A DNA stretch of 64,000 nt from Desulfuromonadaceae bacterium (GTDB taxonomy: Bacteria; Desulfobacterota; Desulfuromonadia; Geobacterales; Pseudopelobacteraceae): assembly GCA_028683435.1 (NCBI GenBank), contig JAQUIG010000003.1, forward strand, positions 62,001 through 126,000, given 5' to 3'. Position numbers and translations under genes: made by a program. Under the pieces are notes generated by a model. That model was not told where the DNA came from. It saw only the letters and a list, made by a program, of their open reading frames with translations, and searched no databases. Below are positions 27,067 to 37,600 of this stretch, piece by piece; within the stretch, counting starts at the first letter, position 1; each line of letters begins with the position of its first letter.

Positions 27067-27361
27067 GTGTCCTCGATATATCTTCCGGTCGCTGTACAAG
27101 CCCGAAATATGGGGTGGGTGGCAAAGTACCGTCAAAGCTGCTGTCAAAACTCTGCGTATCGATATTCTTCCAAATATGAATAAGAACGTAGTTGATCGTG
27201 ACCGGCAAAAGCCATGATAAGCATGTAGAGGAAAAAGTGCAAGGGTGGGCGATGCCTCTCCGCTATTATGTCGGCAAACCGGCTATTCCACTTGCATATT
27301 GACGGCTAAATTGCTAAAGTATACGACCTTATAAATCCTGCACAAGAACTGAATTATATTG
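27067..27361. other. Divergent intergenic region, rsmB / radical SAM
   Basis: About 295 bases between the divergent starts of rsmB and the radical-SAM fusion. On the + strand TTGACG (27299-27304) followed by TATACG (27320-27325, spacer 15) is a weak promoter candidate. No ORF, repeat or terminator was recognised. Confidence 0.4.
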
Positions 27362-29836
27362 ATGAATCTTCTGGCTGTCGAAAAACCTGCCCGCTACATG
27401 GGTGGCGAAATGGGTTCCATCCGTAAGGATGCTGCCGATCTGCGCTTTGCCCTTGCGTTTCCTGATGTATATGAAGTCGGTATGAGCCATCTCGGATTAA
27501 AAATCCTGTACCACATTCTCAATGAGGTCGAGGGAATTGCCGCGGAGCGAGTTTTTGCCCCGTGGCCTGATATGGAAACGCAGATGCGTGCAGCCGGTGT
27601 CCCGTTGGCGACGCTGGAGAGCAGCACGCCCCTGTCTGCCTGTGATATTGTCGGTTTTACCCTGCAGTACGAACTTTCCTATTCCAATATACTGAATATG
27701 CTCCGTTTGAGCGGTATTCCGCTCCTGGCGAGCGACCGGGAGGCGCCTTTCCCGCTGATCATCGCGGGCGGTCCCTGTGCCTATAATCCGGAGCCGCTGG
27801 CCCTTTTCTTCGATGCCGTGCTGCTGGGGGATGGCGAAGAGGCTGTTCTGGAAGTTGCCCTGGCGGTACGGGAAGCAAAGAGGCTGGAGGAGAGTAAGGC
27901 TCAGCTGCTTGAGCGATTGTCGGCCATCGAAGGGGTCTATGTCCCTTCTTTCTTTGAGCCGCGGTATGCTCCCGATGGGACCCTGTCGGCAATCATACCT
28001 CTCAAGCCAGGATATACGTCTGTTCGCCGGCGTTTTCTGGTGGATCTTGATGCGGCCCCCTATCCTGATTCTCCCGTCGTTCCGTTTATGAAGACGATTC
28101 ATGACCGGGTGGCGGTTGAAATCGCCCGCGGCTGCACTCGCGGCTGTCGTTTCTGCCAGGCCGGTTATGTCTACCGCCCGCTGCGTGAGCGCTCTCCCGC
28201 AAACATTCTGGACATTATAGACAAATCTCTTAAAGCTACCGGATATGATGAAATATCGCTTCTTTCGCTTTCAACCGGCGACTATTCCTGTGTGACTCCG
28301 CTGGTAACCGAGTTGATGGTGCGCTATGCTGAGGATCGGGTTGCCGTTTCGCTCCCTTCGCTGCGGGTCGGGAGCTTGTCGGATGAGCTGATTGATGAGA
28401 TTAAGAAAGTACGCAAGACCGGCTTTACCCTGGCGCCGGAGGCTGGAAGCGAGCGGATGCGGCGGGTCATTAACAAGGGGATCACCGAGGCCGATCTGAT
28501 TGCCGGGGCTGCCTCAATCTACAGCGCCGGTTGGCGTTTGATCAAACTCTACTTCATGATCGGTCTGCCTGGAGAAACGTCTGACGATGTTGCCCAGATC
28601 GCGACGCTGGCACGCCAGGTTAAGGATCAGGCCAAAAAGAGCGGCGCGTCCGGTGATGTCAACGTCGCCGTCAGCACCTTCGTCCCGAAGGCGCATACGC
28701 CTTTCCAGTGGGAACCGCAGATTTCAATGCAGCAAACCACTGATTTCCAGTATCAGCTGCATTGTGATCTCAAAAAACGGAAACTCAAATTCAAATGGCA
28801 GGACGCGCCGCTTTCGTTCATGGAAGGGGTCTTTGCCCGCGGTGACCGCCGCTTGGCAGAGGTATTGATCCGTGCTGTTGAATTGGGGTGCCGTTTTGAC
28901 GGCTGGCGCGAGCATTTCTCTCTGAAGCTCTGGCTGCAGGCGTGTGCCGACTGCGGAATCGAGCCGGAATGGTATTTGCGTCGTCGTGAGCTGGATGAAA
29001 TCCTGCCGTGGAATCACCTCGATTGCGGCGTGACGCGCGAGTTCCTGCTGGCCGAACGTGAGCAGGCCCTTGCAGAGGCGGCGACCAAAGATTGCCGCGA
29101 TGGCAGTTGCAGTAATTGCGGTGTCTGTGATTTCAGCGCCGTGACAAACCGGATTTCTCCGCCAGCGGCTATTCCACCACTACCGAACACCGTCTCTGAT
29201 GAGCAGGCCGCTGCCAGGATGCGCCTCAGGTTTTCAAAGAACGGCGTCATGCGCTATTTAAGCCACCTTGAACTGATTACCGTCTTTACCCGTGCCGTCA
29301 GCCGGGGCGGGGTGCCGATTCTTTTTTCGCTCGGCTTTCACCCGCACCCACGGTTTTCCTTCGGAACGGCAACCTCCGTGGGAGTTGAATCGAAAGCGGA
29401 GTACATGGATATGTTTGTTGCTGCCGGCATTTCTCCCGGTGAAGTGCAGGAACGCCTTAATGCGGTGCTGCCGGAAGGATTGCGGATTCTGGCGTCGGAG
29501 GAAGTCGAAGCCAAATCACCCTCTCTCTCTACCTTGATTGAGGCCACCCGCTATCGGATAACGGTGGCAGCCGCTGGTCCGGGAGAGCTGTTAAAACAAA
29601 GTGTGCTCTTTTTGGCACATGATGCTTTTGTCATTCAGCGTATAAAAAAAGGTCAGACCACAATGGTCGACCTGAGGGGCGAAACCGTGTCACTCACAGC
29701 GGAGGGTCAGGCGGTGGAGCTTGTCGCCAAAAGGGGCAAACCGATCGAGTTCGCCAGGGCCATAACCGGTAATGAGGATCTCCAGGGAGATGAAATCCAG
29801 GTTGAGAAACTGGAAGTCATCTTTTCCACGCCCTGA
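27362..29836 (+). CDS. Radical SAM protein fused to DUF2344 domain (TIGR03960/TIGR03936 type)
   Basis: An 824-residue protein. An N-terminal B12-binding-like Rossmann region (about 1-190; EVGMSHLGLKILYHILN, LIIAGGPCAYNPEPLALFFD) precedes a radical SAM core with the cluster motif C-TRG-C-RF-C (IARGCTRGCRFCQAGYVY). A Cys cluster CRDGSCSNCGVC at about 580 leads to the C-terminal DUF2344 domain (MRLRFSKNGVMRYLSHLELI). The fusion is widespread and usually sits next to RNase G and ribosomal genes, which fits the RNase G gene 73 bases downstream. The reaction is not established; a role in RNA or cofactor modification is often assumed. Confidence 0.92.
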   Translation: MNLLAVEKPARYMGGEMGSIRKDAADLRFALAFPDVYEVGMSHLGLKILYHILNEVEGIAAERVFAPWPDMETQMRAAGVPLATLESSTPLSACDIVGFTLQYELSYSNILNMLRLSGIPLLASDREAPFPLIIAGGPCAYNPEPLALFFDAVLLGDGEEAVLEVALAVREAKRLEESKAQLLERLSAIEGVYVPSFFEPRYAPDGTLSAIIPLKPGYTSVRRRFLVDLDAAPYPDSPVVPFMKTIHDRVAVEIARGCTRGCRFCQAGYVYRPLRERSPANILDIIDKSLKATGYDEISLLSLSTGDYSCVTPLVTELMVRYAEDRVAVSLPSLRVGSLSDELIDEIKKVRKTGFTLAPEAGSERMRRVINKGITEADLIAGAASIYSAGWRLIKLYFMIGLPGETSDDVAQIATLARQVKDQAKKSGASGDVNVAVSTFVPKAHTPFQWEPQISMQQTTDFQYQLHCDLKKRKLKFKWQDAPLSFMEGVFARGDRRLAEVLIRAVELGCRFDGWREHFSLKLWLQACADCGIEPEWYLRRRELDEILPWNHLDCGVTREFLLAEREQALAEAATKDCRDGSCSNCGVCDFSAVTNRISPPAAIPPLPNTVSDEQAAARMRLRFSKNGVMRYLSHLELITVFTRAVSRGGVPILFSLGFHPHPRFSFGTATSVGVESKAEYMDMFVAAGISPGEVQERLNAVLPEGLRILASEEVEAKSPSLSTLIEATRYRITVAAAGPGELLKQSVLFLAHDAFVIQRIKKGQTTMVDLRGETVSLTAEGQAVELVAKRGKPIEFARAITGNEDLQGDEIQVEKLEVIFSTP

Positions 29837-29908
29837 TAAGCAGGATAACTTCTATTTTACTGATAACTGTTATTTTAAATATAATTCATAAAAACGGAGA
29901 ATATCGCC

Positions 29909-31432
29909 ATGGGAGCTGAGTTAGTTATTAATGCCGCCTCCCACGAAACCCGCATCGCACTCATAGAGAACGGCACCATCGCCGAGCTCTATATCGAACG
30001 AAGTCGCGAAAAGGGAATAGTGGGCAATATTTACAAAGGGCGTGTCATTCGCGTACTGCCTGGAATGCAGGCAGCCTTCGTGGATATCGGCCTGGAGAAG
30101 GCAGCTTTCCTTTACGTTGCCGATGTGTTCGACGCTATCGAAGAGTATGAGTCGCTTCTGTATGCCGGCGGGAAAAAGGAGGATGAGTCGACTGAGGAAG
30201 ATAGCCATGCCCGCGCCGAGTTTAGATCGCTCCATCCGATTGAGGATCTTCTGCAGGAGGGGCAGGAGTTGCTTGTTCAGATATCCAAGGAACCGCTCGG
30301 CACTAAGGGAGCCCGCATAACCTCACATATCTCCCTGCCGGGACGGCACCTGGTATATATGCCGACTGTTGACCATATCGGTATTTCGCGACGGATAGAG
30401 GATGAAGAGGAACGTGAGCGCTTGCGTGAGACCGTTGAACGCCTCAAAAAGCCAGGTTCCGGTTACATTGTCAGGACCGTTTCGGAAGGGAAGAGCGAAG
30501 AAGACCTGGTTGCCGATATGCAGTACCTGACCACCCTGTGGGAAGAAATATCCAGCCGTCAGGAGAAGGGTGCCGTTCCTTCGCTGCTGCATTCAGACCT
30601 TGATGTTGTCCAGAAAGTGGTTCGTGACATCGTCACCGAGCAGGTTGATAAGATAGTTGTTGATTCGCAGGTCGATTACGACCGGATTGTGCATTTTATT
30701 TCGACCTTTGCGTCAAAGATGAAATATACGATCGAGCTGTACGATGAAGAAGAACCGATCTTTGATCGTTATGGGCTGGAAGTTGAAATCAGTCGCGCTT
30801 TGGGGAGGAAGGTCTGGCTCAAGTCGGGCGGCTACATCATCATCGAACAGACGGAAGCTCTGAGCGCCGTGGATGTCAACACCGGCCGGTTTGTGGGCAA
30901 ACATAATCTGGAAGACACCATCTTGAAGACCAATCTGGAGGCGGTCAAAGAGATCGCCTACCAGCTCCGGTTGCGGAACATCGGTGGTATCATTATTATT
31001 GACTTTATTGACATGGAAAAAGAGGTCAATCGGGAAAAGGTTTATGGGGCGCTCGAAGAGGCGCTGAAAGCGGACAAGTCGAAGACAAATATTCTGAAGA
31101 TCTCTGAGCTCGGGCTGGTTGAGATGACCAGGAAGAGGGTACGTGAAAACATCAGCCGTATGATGTGTGAACCATGCAGCTATTGTGAGGGGCGCGGCTA
31201 TATCAAGTCTAAAATCACCGTCTGCCATGAAATATTCCGCGAGTTACGCCGGGAGATGCTTGACCTCCGCGGCAGCAAAGCGACGGTGACCGTTCATCCG
31301 CAGGTGGCTGACCTGCTTTATGATGAAGAACGGCGCGGACTTGAAGAGCTGGAAAAGAAATTTAAAAAAAGAATCACGGTGAGGGCCAAGCCGGGCTTCC
31401 ATCAGGAACAGTTCGAAATTACAATTAACTGA
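29909..31432 (+). CDS. rng: Ribonuclease G/E family endoribonuclease
   Basis: A 507-residue RNase G: an N-terminal S1 domain (GNIYKGRVIRVLPGMQAAFVDIGLEKAAFL), the RNase H-like fold with catalytic acidic residues in LSAVDVNTGRFVG and IIIDFIDME, and the zinc-link motif CEPCSYCEGRG. It lacks the long C-terminal scaffold of RNase E, so RNase G is the better name. It matures 16S rRNA and processes mRNA. ACGGAGA lies before its start; a perfect hairpin terminator follows. Neighbouring rplU/rpmA genes, common in relatives, are absent. Confidence 0.95.
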   Translation: MGAELVINAASHETRIALIENGTIAELYIERSREKGIVGNIYKGRVIRVLPGMQAAFVDIGLEKAAFLYVADVFDAIEEYESLLYAGGKKEDESTEEDSHARAEFRSLHPIEDLLQEGQELLVQISKEPLGTKGARITSHISLPGRHLVYMPTVDHIGISRRIEDEEERERLRETVERLKKPGSGYIVRTVSEGKSEEDLVADMQYLTTLWEEISSRQEKGAVPSLLHSDLDVVQKVVRDIVTEQVDKIVVDSQVDYDRIVHFISTFASKMKYTIELYDEEEPIFDRYGLEVEISRALGRKVWLKSGGYIIIEQTEALSAVDVNTGRFVGKHNLEDTILKTNLEAVKEIAYQLRLRNIGGIIIIDFIDMEKEVNREKVYGALEEALKADKSKTNILKISELGLVEMTRKRVRENISRMMCEPCSYCEGRGYIKSKITVCHEIFRELRREMLDLRGSKATVTVHPQVADLLYDEERRGLEELEKKFKKRITVRAKPGFHQEQFEITIN

Positions 31433-31457
31433 CTCATTGTAAACCCGCCGCCAGACT

Positions 31458-31507
31458 AAAATGCAGAGAGGTGAGGAGATTAATAACCCTCACCTCTCTG
31501 CATTTTT
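31458..31507. terminator. Bidirectional terminator between rng and a CopG-like gene
   Basis: A perfect 19-bp stem (AAAATGCAGAGAGGTGAGG at 31458-31476 against 31488-31506) with an 11-base loop; A run on one side and T run on the other, so it can stop both the plus-strand rng transcript and the minus-strand CopG-like transcript. Confidence 0.92.
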
Positions 31508-31522
31508 CAGTTTTACGGTGTG

Positions 31523-31708
31523 TTACGCGGCTTTTCTACTCTGCTCATTCTGCTCATAGTGTGCCGAGAAATATTCCATGGCCTCGCGCATGATATCCGA
31601 GACGCTCTTGTGAGTGGTTTTCATCAGGTTTTCCAGGTGGTCGCGTTCTTGATCGCTCACCCTCATTGAAATGACATTGTAACGTGGATTTTCTCCCATT
31701 CTTCCCAT
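31523..31708 (-). CDS. Small ribbon-helix-helix protein
   Basis: A 61-residue protein with a strand and two helices of the CopG/Arc type: RYNVISMRVSDQERDHLENLM, then a second helix SVSDIMREAMEYFSAHYEQ. AAGGAGC precedes the start. Such small proteins are DNA-binding repressors, often antitoxins, but no toxin gene is next to it. It may regulate the AT-rich region between it and the hydrogenase-fusion gene. Function is by fold only. Confidence 0.75.
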   Translation of the reverse strand: MGRMGENPRYNVISMRVSDQERDHLENLMKTTHKSVSDIMREAMEYFSAHYEQNEQSRKAA

Positions 31709-31767
31709 TGTAAGCTCCTTCTCTCTTTTTTATTATGGTTTATTTCGAGTTCGCATGACGAATATGG

Positions 31768-31914
31768 TGTATACGTAAGCTAATATCATGCCAAGTATGT
31801 ATATAAAAAATATATCAATTAATGCAACTGGTTGCAATTAGGCACTGCAAAACTTGTGTATCTGAGAGTGGGATAGTGTGTCAAAAACGGCACATGGGTA
31901 ACCGGAAGTATACA
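31768..31914. promoter_or_regulatory. Two TGTATACA-like sites near the CopG gene and hydrogenase fusion
   Basis: TGTATACG at 31768-31775 and AGTATACA at 31907-31914 lie in the AT-rich 248-base gap (31709-31956), each one base off the palindrome TGTATACA seen exactly at 34288, 43174 and 43288. The gap holds no ORF. Binding protein unknown. Confidence 0.3.
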
Positions 31915-31956
31915 CTATTATGAAACATGATTCGTATCTTGGTTGGTCAGGTGTTT

Positions 31957-34254
31957 TTAAAGGGTGATGGCAGGGTGGCTGGAATTTGATTTTGAGCGTC
32001 GTACAACTTCAATGCCATGCTTTTCGAGCAGACGGTAAAAGGTTCGCCTGGTGAGGTTCGCCAGGCGGGCCGCCTTGGCGACGTTCCCATTGGTCTCTTC
32101 GAGATACCGCTCGATAATATTTCTCTCGGTGCGGACAACCTGCAGTTCACGCTCGGCCTTGAATGAAACCCGGCGACGGTTGACATCCATATCAGGGCAG
32201 GATTCATAGGTGTCGGTAAAAATTGTGGGGAGATTCTCGAGCCGGATGATTCCGTCTTTTGCCAGCACGGCACTGCGTTCGATAACATTCTGCATTTCAC
32301 GAATATTTCCGGGCCACTGGTAGTGCTGCATGGCTTTGACGGCCCGGTCTTCAATACCGGCAATGGTTTTATTGAGTTTTTTTCGTGCCTTGTCAAGAAA
32401 ATGGCTGGCAAGCTCAGGTACAGATTCTGCGCGTTCCCGCAACGGCGGAAGCTCAATACAGAAAACATTCAGGCGATAATAGAGATCCTCTCGAAACCAC
32501 CCTTCCCGCACGCCCAGTTCAAGATCCTTGTTGGTCGCAGCAATCAAGCGAACATCCACCTTTTTGGCCGCAACGCTGCCAACCGGCCGCACCTCACCCT
32601 GGTCCAGAACTCTAAGCAACTCGGCCTGCAGCTTGGGGGTAATATCGCCAATTTCATCCAGAAATATTGTACCGCCGTTGGCCGCCTCAAACAGCCCCTT
32701 TTTGTCAGCAATCGCTCCGGTAAATGAGCCCTTCTTATGGCCGAACAGTTCACTTTCAAGAAGAGAATCCGTAAGTGTTGTGCAGTTGACCGTCATGAGC
32801 GGTTTATCATTGCGCTGACTTTGGCGGTGGATGGCATGGGCGGTAAGCTCCTTGCCTGTGCCGGTTTCACCGCTGATAAGTACTGTTGTCGGAGTAGGAG
32901 CTACATGACGGATCAGTTCCATTACCGCCCTTATGCCCGGGTCGCTCCCGACAATCAGGTCGTCACCCGATTGCCGGTCCAATTCTCGCTGCACCAGTTC
33001 ATATTTCTGTATGAGATGCCCTCGCTCTTCCTCAATCAGCTGCATATTGCGGGGAAGGCACATTTTGATATCAGCGAGCCCCTGAAATACAGCAACGGCA
33101 AGTTCCCGACAGCTGTTGTAACCGCAGGCGTGACAATTGAGTTCGTCACCTTGCGTAAATTTGTTTGTTGAATGAAGGATGCGCTTGATGTCATCCTTGC
33201 CCGGAGTCGGCAGCTTGATCCGTTTGTCAGAGTAAATACGGGAAAAATCGGGGAGAAGAGTCGTTGAACGATAGTGGGGTGCCGTATCATAGGGTGGCGC
33301 GGAGCTATTGTGGCTTACAATAAGCTTGCGCTTGAAAAAATGATTAAGCTCTTTATCACGGGCAGGCCCGTCGACACACCCTCCGTCACAGAAACGAAGA
33401 TCTACGAACTCCGGTGAGATTCGGCCAGCTGCCAGTTCACGAATGATACCGATCGCGTGTGCTTCCCCCTCAGCACTGATAATCTCATTGTCTTGAAAAT
33501 CGGTCTTGATATCAAAAACTTTAAGTGGACCGCCGGTAAGCGTAAAAAGTCGGCTGTCACCCGGATCAACTCCATCGAAAGACTGTTCAGCGAGAGCAGC
33601 CGGAGTTATACCTCTGTTTTTAAGAAGTTTGTCAATTTCCTGATACGTCAGCACGACATCTATTGCTCCGGATACCTCGCCCTGGATTTCGAATTTCGCA
33701 GCTATGCAGGTGCTGACATAGACCACCCGAGTTTCTTCGCCGAGGATGCTTTTGATAAAGCGCCCCATCGCGATCATCGGTGAAACTACCGGCATGATAT
33801 TTGGGACCAGTGCCGGGTAGTGGCGTTCAATTAAATCTACCACAGCAGAGCAGTGTGATGAAATAAGCGGGCGGTCAGCGGACTTGAGGGCGTTGCGGTA
33901 GCTGTCGGCAACCATCTTGGCGCCATACGCACCTTCATGCACTTCGCAGAATCCAAGGCTTTTTAAAGCCGCCACCAACTGGCCGGGCTTGAGCGTATGG
34001 AAAAAAGCCGGGAATGAACAGCCAAGCACCGCCACAACCGGGGCACCGGAAGCCAGCATTTCCTGCGTTCTGACCATGCGATCAACCACAACCTTGGCAT
34101 TTTGCGGGCAACTCAGGCAATTGCCGCAGCCAATGCAGCGGTCATACATGATCTGGGCAAAGCCGCCGTCAACCTTGATCGCCTTGACCGGACAGCTGCG
34201 GACACAGGAATAACAACGGCGACAGCGCTCTTTATACGTGACGATAGGTTCCAT
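31957..34254 (-). CDS. FeFe-hydrogenase-like sensor fused to a sigma-54 activator
   Basis: A 765-residue fusion. Residues 1-55 hold two ferredoxin motifs (Cys11/14/17/21; Cys40/43/46/49, the second with one residue less than usual before the last Cys). Residues 70-300 are an FeFe-hydrogenase large-subunit-like domain retaining the H-cluster cysteines: SSHC135, STC183IAAK and FC289DGGC293VDGP. A Cys4 4Fe-4S domain follows (Cys374/377/382/399). Then a sigma-54 AAA+ module: Walker A GETGTGKE (462-469), GSFTGA loop (509-514, for GAFTGA), Walker B IFLDEIGD. A Fis-type HTH (about 720-745) ends it. It probably senses H2 or redox state and activates sigma-54 promoters. Target genes are not visible in the window. 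Confidence 0.88.
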   Translation of the reverse strand: MEPIVTYKERCRRCYSCVRSCPVKAIKVDGGFAQIMYDRCIGCGNCLSCPQNAKVVVDRMVRTQEMLASGAPVVAVLGCSFPAFFHTLKPGQLVAALKSLGFCEVHEGAYGAKMVADSYRNALKSADRPLISSHCSAVVDLIERHYPALVPNIMPVVSPMIAMGRFIKSILGEETRVVYVSTCIAAKFEIQGEVSGAIDVVLTYQEIDKLLKNRGITPAALAEQSFDGVDPGDSRLFTLTGGPLKVFDIKTDFQDNEIISAEGEAHAIGIIRELAAGRISPEFVDLRFCDGGCVDGPARDKELNHFFKRKLIVSHNSSAPPYDTAPHYRSTTLLPDFSRIYSDKRIKLPTPGKDDIKRILHSTNKFTQGDELNCHACGYNSCRELAVAVFQGLADIKMCLPRNMQLIEEERGHLIQKYELVQRELDRQSGDDLIVGSDPGIRAVMELIRHVAPTPTTVLISGETGTGKELTAHAIHRQSQRNDKPLMTVNCTTLTDSLLESELFGHKKGSFTGAIADKKGLFEAANGGTIFLDEIGDITPKLQAELLRVLDQGEVRPVGSVAAKKVDVRLIAATNKDLELGVREGWFREDLYYRLNVFCIELPPLRERAESVPELASHFLDKARKKLNKTIAGIEDRAVKAMQHYQWPGNIREMQNVIERSAVLAKDGIIRLENLPTIFTDTYESCPDMDVNRRRVSFKAERELQVVRTERNIIERYLEETNGNVAKAARLANLTRRTFYRLLEKHGIEVVRRSKSNSSHPAITL

Positions 34255-34611
34255 GATTCTCTGCTTCGAAAAAGTTCTAGTATTTTATGTATACACTAAA
34301 TAAAAAATATGTGCAATAAATGTCACACTTATTTGAAAAATTTGGGGTGAGCATACAACCGCGTCTAAGGTGCTGAATTGATGCAGTGCTGGTTTCCACT
34401 CCCTGACCGGCAAAGTCCTCTTTTTCGCACGATTCTCCAGTGCAAGAGAAACAAGCGTGAACATAGTATCGTCACTGGTCAAACGATCCATTCACCACTT
34501 GACAAGCGGGCAGGGAATAAGGCTTATTCCACTCGTCAACGGTTCATAAACATCGACACCTTCACTGCGGTTTTTGTTGTGCACCGTTTTGTCGTTTATT
34601 CAGGAGAAATC
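34255..34611. promoter_or_regulatory. Divergent promoter region of hydrogenase fusion and sensor kinase
   Basis: About 357 bases between divergent genes. A perfect palindrome TGTATACA sits at 34288-34295, about 35 bases upstream of the hydrogenase-fusion start and within an AT-rich tract. The kinase gene's frame extends back to 34378 but the Shine-Dalgarno at 34602 marks the true start, so most of this region is non-coding leader. No sigma-54 -24/-12 element was recognised here. Confidence 0.45.
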
Positions 34612-37600
34612 ATGGCAACGGTACCACCGACACACGCAGCCATAGGCAATAAATACAACACTCCACTCTATCTAACTCTGATTGCTGCCGGTTTGGCGGG
34701 TAACTACTTCAAATTTCCGATTTTCCTCGATATTGATTTCCTCTTCGGCAGCATCTTTGCCATGCTGGCACTACAGTACTTCGGCCTTGGCCGGGGTATC
34801 CTGGCAGCAGCCTTCATTGCCGGCTATACCTACATCCTTTGGAATCACCCCTACGCAATAATCATATTGACCGCCGAAGTGGCAGCTGTCGGGTGGCTGA
34901 TGGGGAGCCGCAAAACAGGGATGGTGCTGGCCGATACGCTCTACTGGCTCATTATCGGCATGCCACTGGCTTACCTGTTCTACTGCACCATTATGCATGT
35001 ACCTTTCAATAATACCTGCATTATCATGATCAAGCAGGCAATGAACGGTATCGCTAATGCCCTGATCGCCCGGCTGCTCTTTTCGGCTTACGCGCACCGT
35101 TCACGTTCCTCATTGATGTCATATCGTGAGATCATCTACAACCTGCTGACTTTTTTTGTTCTGAGCCCGGTCCTGATCATACTGGCGGTTAGCAGCCGCA
35201 CCGATTTTTCGGCTATCGACAGTAGTATTCGTACAAATCTGGCCCAAGAAAGTCATCATGCGGCTCATACTCTGGAAACCTGGGTACTGAACAGAAGGTC
35301 AGCTATTGACAATCTGGCAAAGATGGCCGCATCACAATCACCAGAGCAGGTTCAACCCTTTCTGGAGGAGATGAAGAAGGCGGATGCCAATTTTATCCGT
35401 ATTGGGGTTTTGAATAAACACGCGACAACCACCGCCTACACTCCGCGTATTGACGAATTCGGACAGAACAGTATCGGAAAAAACTTCGCTGATCGCACCT
35501 ACTTACCGCTACTCAAGCAAAAACTCAAGCCAATGCTCTCGGAAGTGGTCATGGGAAGGATCGGCATTCTCAAGCCGAGAGTTCTTATGCTCTCACCGGT
35601 GCTCATTGAAGAAAAATATGCCGGCTATGTCGGCGGTGTCCTGGACCTTACCCAGATACAGGAGTACCTCGACGAAAGTACAAAACGAAATGCCACTCTC
35701 TACACATTGGTCGATAGAAACGGTACCGTCATTATGACCAATAAAGCCGATCAAATGATCATGAAACCGTTTGTTCGCGGCAAAGGGGAACTCAATCGCA
35801 TTGATAACGTGATCAGCCAATGGATCCCGGCGACTCTATCCAATATCCCGGTTTCAGAACGATGGAAGAATTCGTCGTATGTTATTGAAACCGCTGTCGG
35901 CAACCTGGCTGAATGGAAGCTGATCCTTGAACAGCCGGTGGCACCCTTCCAGAAAATGCTCTTTGATAACTATACCGACAAGTTGACCCTGCTGTTTCTT
36001 GTTTTGCTTGCGGCGCTGGCGGTTGCTGAATTATTGAGCCGCCGAATTGTGGCTACCATTGAAAAACTGGGCCGGATTTCCAGTGACCTTCCGGCCGGAA
36101 TGGCGTCAGGCCCACCAATCATCTGGCCTAAAAGCGGAATAAAAGAGCTGAATAAACTGATAGGTATTTTTGAGGAGATGAGTAACAGCATTCAGCAGCA
36201 CGTTAAGGCATTGGAGTTCATGAATGACTCACTGGAACAACGGGTGGAGGAGCGTACCAACCAATGTACTAAAGTCACGCAAGAGCTCAATGTCATATTG
36301 GAACATGTTCCTGTTGCGATTTCAAAATTTATTAACAGAAAACAGGTTGTCCTTAACCGCAAGACAGAAGATATTTTTCAATATTCAAAGGAGGAGATGT
36401 TATTTCGGACGACCAGGAAACTGTACCCCTCTGATGCGGCATACGAAAAACTTGGTCGTGACGCCTATCCGGTCCTGGCCCAAGGGCAAGTCTTCGAGAC
36501 AGAGCTGGAGTTAATAAGAAAGGATGGTGCGCAGATCCTGGTCAGGTACATTGGCAAGGCTATTGAACCGTCAGACATGTCCAAAGGCACGATCTGGATG
36601 ATGGAAGACATTACTGAGTGCAAAAGGGCACAAATGGGGCTGCTGGAAGCGAACCAGTTTAGCGAGCAAGTCATTAACTGTGCCCAGGAAGGGGTGATCG
36701 TCTATGACTTGGATTTGCGCTATCGGGTCTGGAATCCCTTTATGGAGGAATTAACCGGCATGACTGCCGGTGAGGTGCATGGCCGGCACCCGTCAGAATT
36801 GTTTCCGTTCCTGCTGGCAGCGGGCGTTATTGAAAACCTGGAGAATGTGCTCTCCAGGGGACTGATTCTCACATCAGAGTTTCCGTATCTAATTGACAGG
36901 ACAGGAAAGGCTGGGTGGGCCTCGAACCAGATGGGCCCGTTACGAAACGTGGAAGGGGAGATCATCGGGATCATCTCGACAGTCCGGGAGGTCACCTTGC
37001 ATAGACAGTTGGATGCCGAATTGCGGCAGGCTCTCGAAAACGCCAATACTGTCAACGGCACGATGAACCGGTTACTGCGCACCCTTGCGCATGAGTTTCG
37101 TACTCCGCTTGGTTTGCTTGTCATTACCTCTGACATCCTGGAGCGCTATTCGGAGCGCCTTTCCCATAAAGAACATATGTATCAAAATAAGCAAATACGG
37201 AATGCAGCGCTGCAATTGACCACTCTGATAAATTCGGTGGTATCATTTAACCAGATGGAGACAGACAATCCCGTTCATCCTCCACAGTTGCTGGATGTCG
37301 GAGCGGTCAGTCGCATCATTGCCAAAGAGGTGAAAACGGTATGGGGCAGCGGACACAAATATCATGTTACAATTGCTCCGGATTGCGGCAGTGCCATGCT
37401 GGACGGGATGCTGTTTCGGCGGATACTGGAGAATCTGCTGACCAATGCCTTTCGTTATACCGCAGCGAATGGGACTATATCGTTACAGGTCTGCAGGGAG
37501 AAAAACCGGTTGCTGGTGGATGTGACCGACAACGGCATCGGTATACCGGATGAGGATCAAAAGCGGATATTCGACGCATTCTACCGCAGCTCGAATGTCG

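Noticed and set aside
31523-31708. Ribbon-helix-helix gene as part of a toxin-antitoxin pair.
   Set aside because: No toxin-like ORF lies on either side; the neighbours are a terminator and an empty AT-rich gap.
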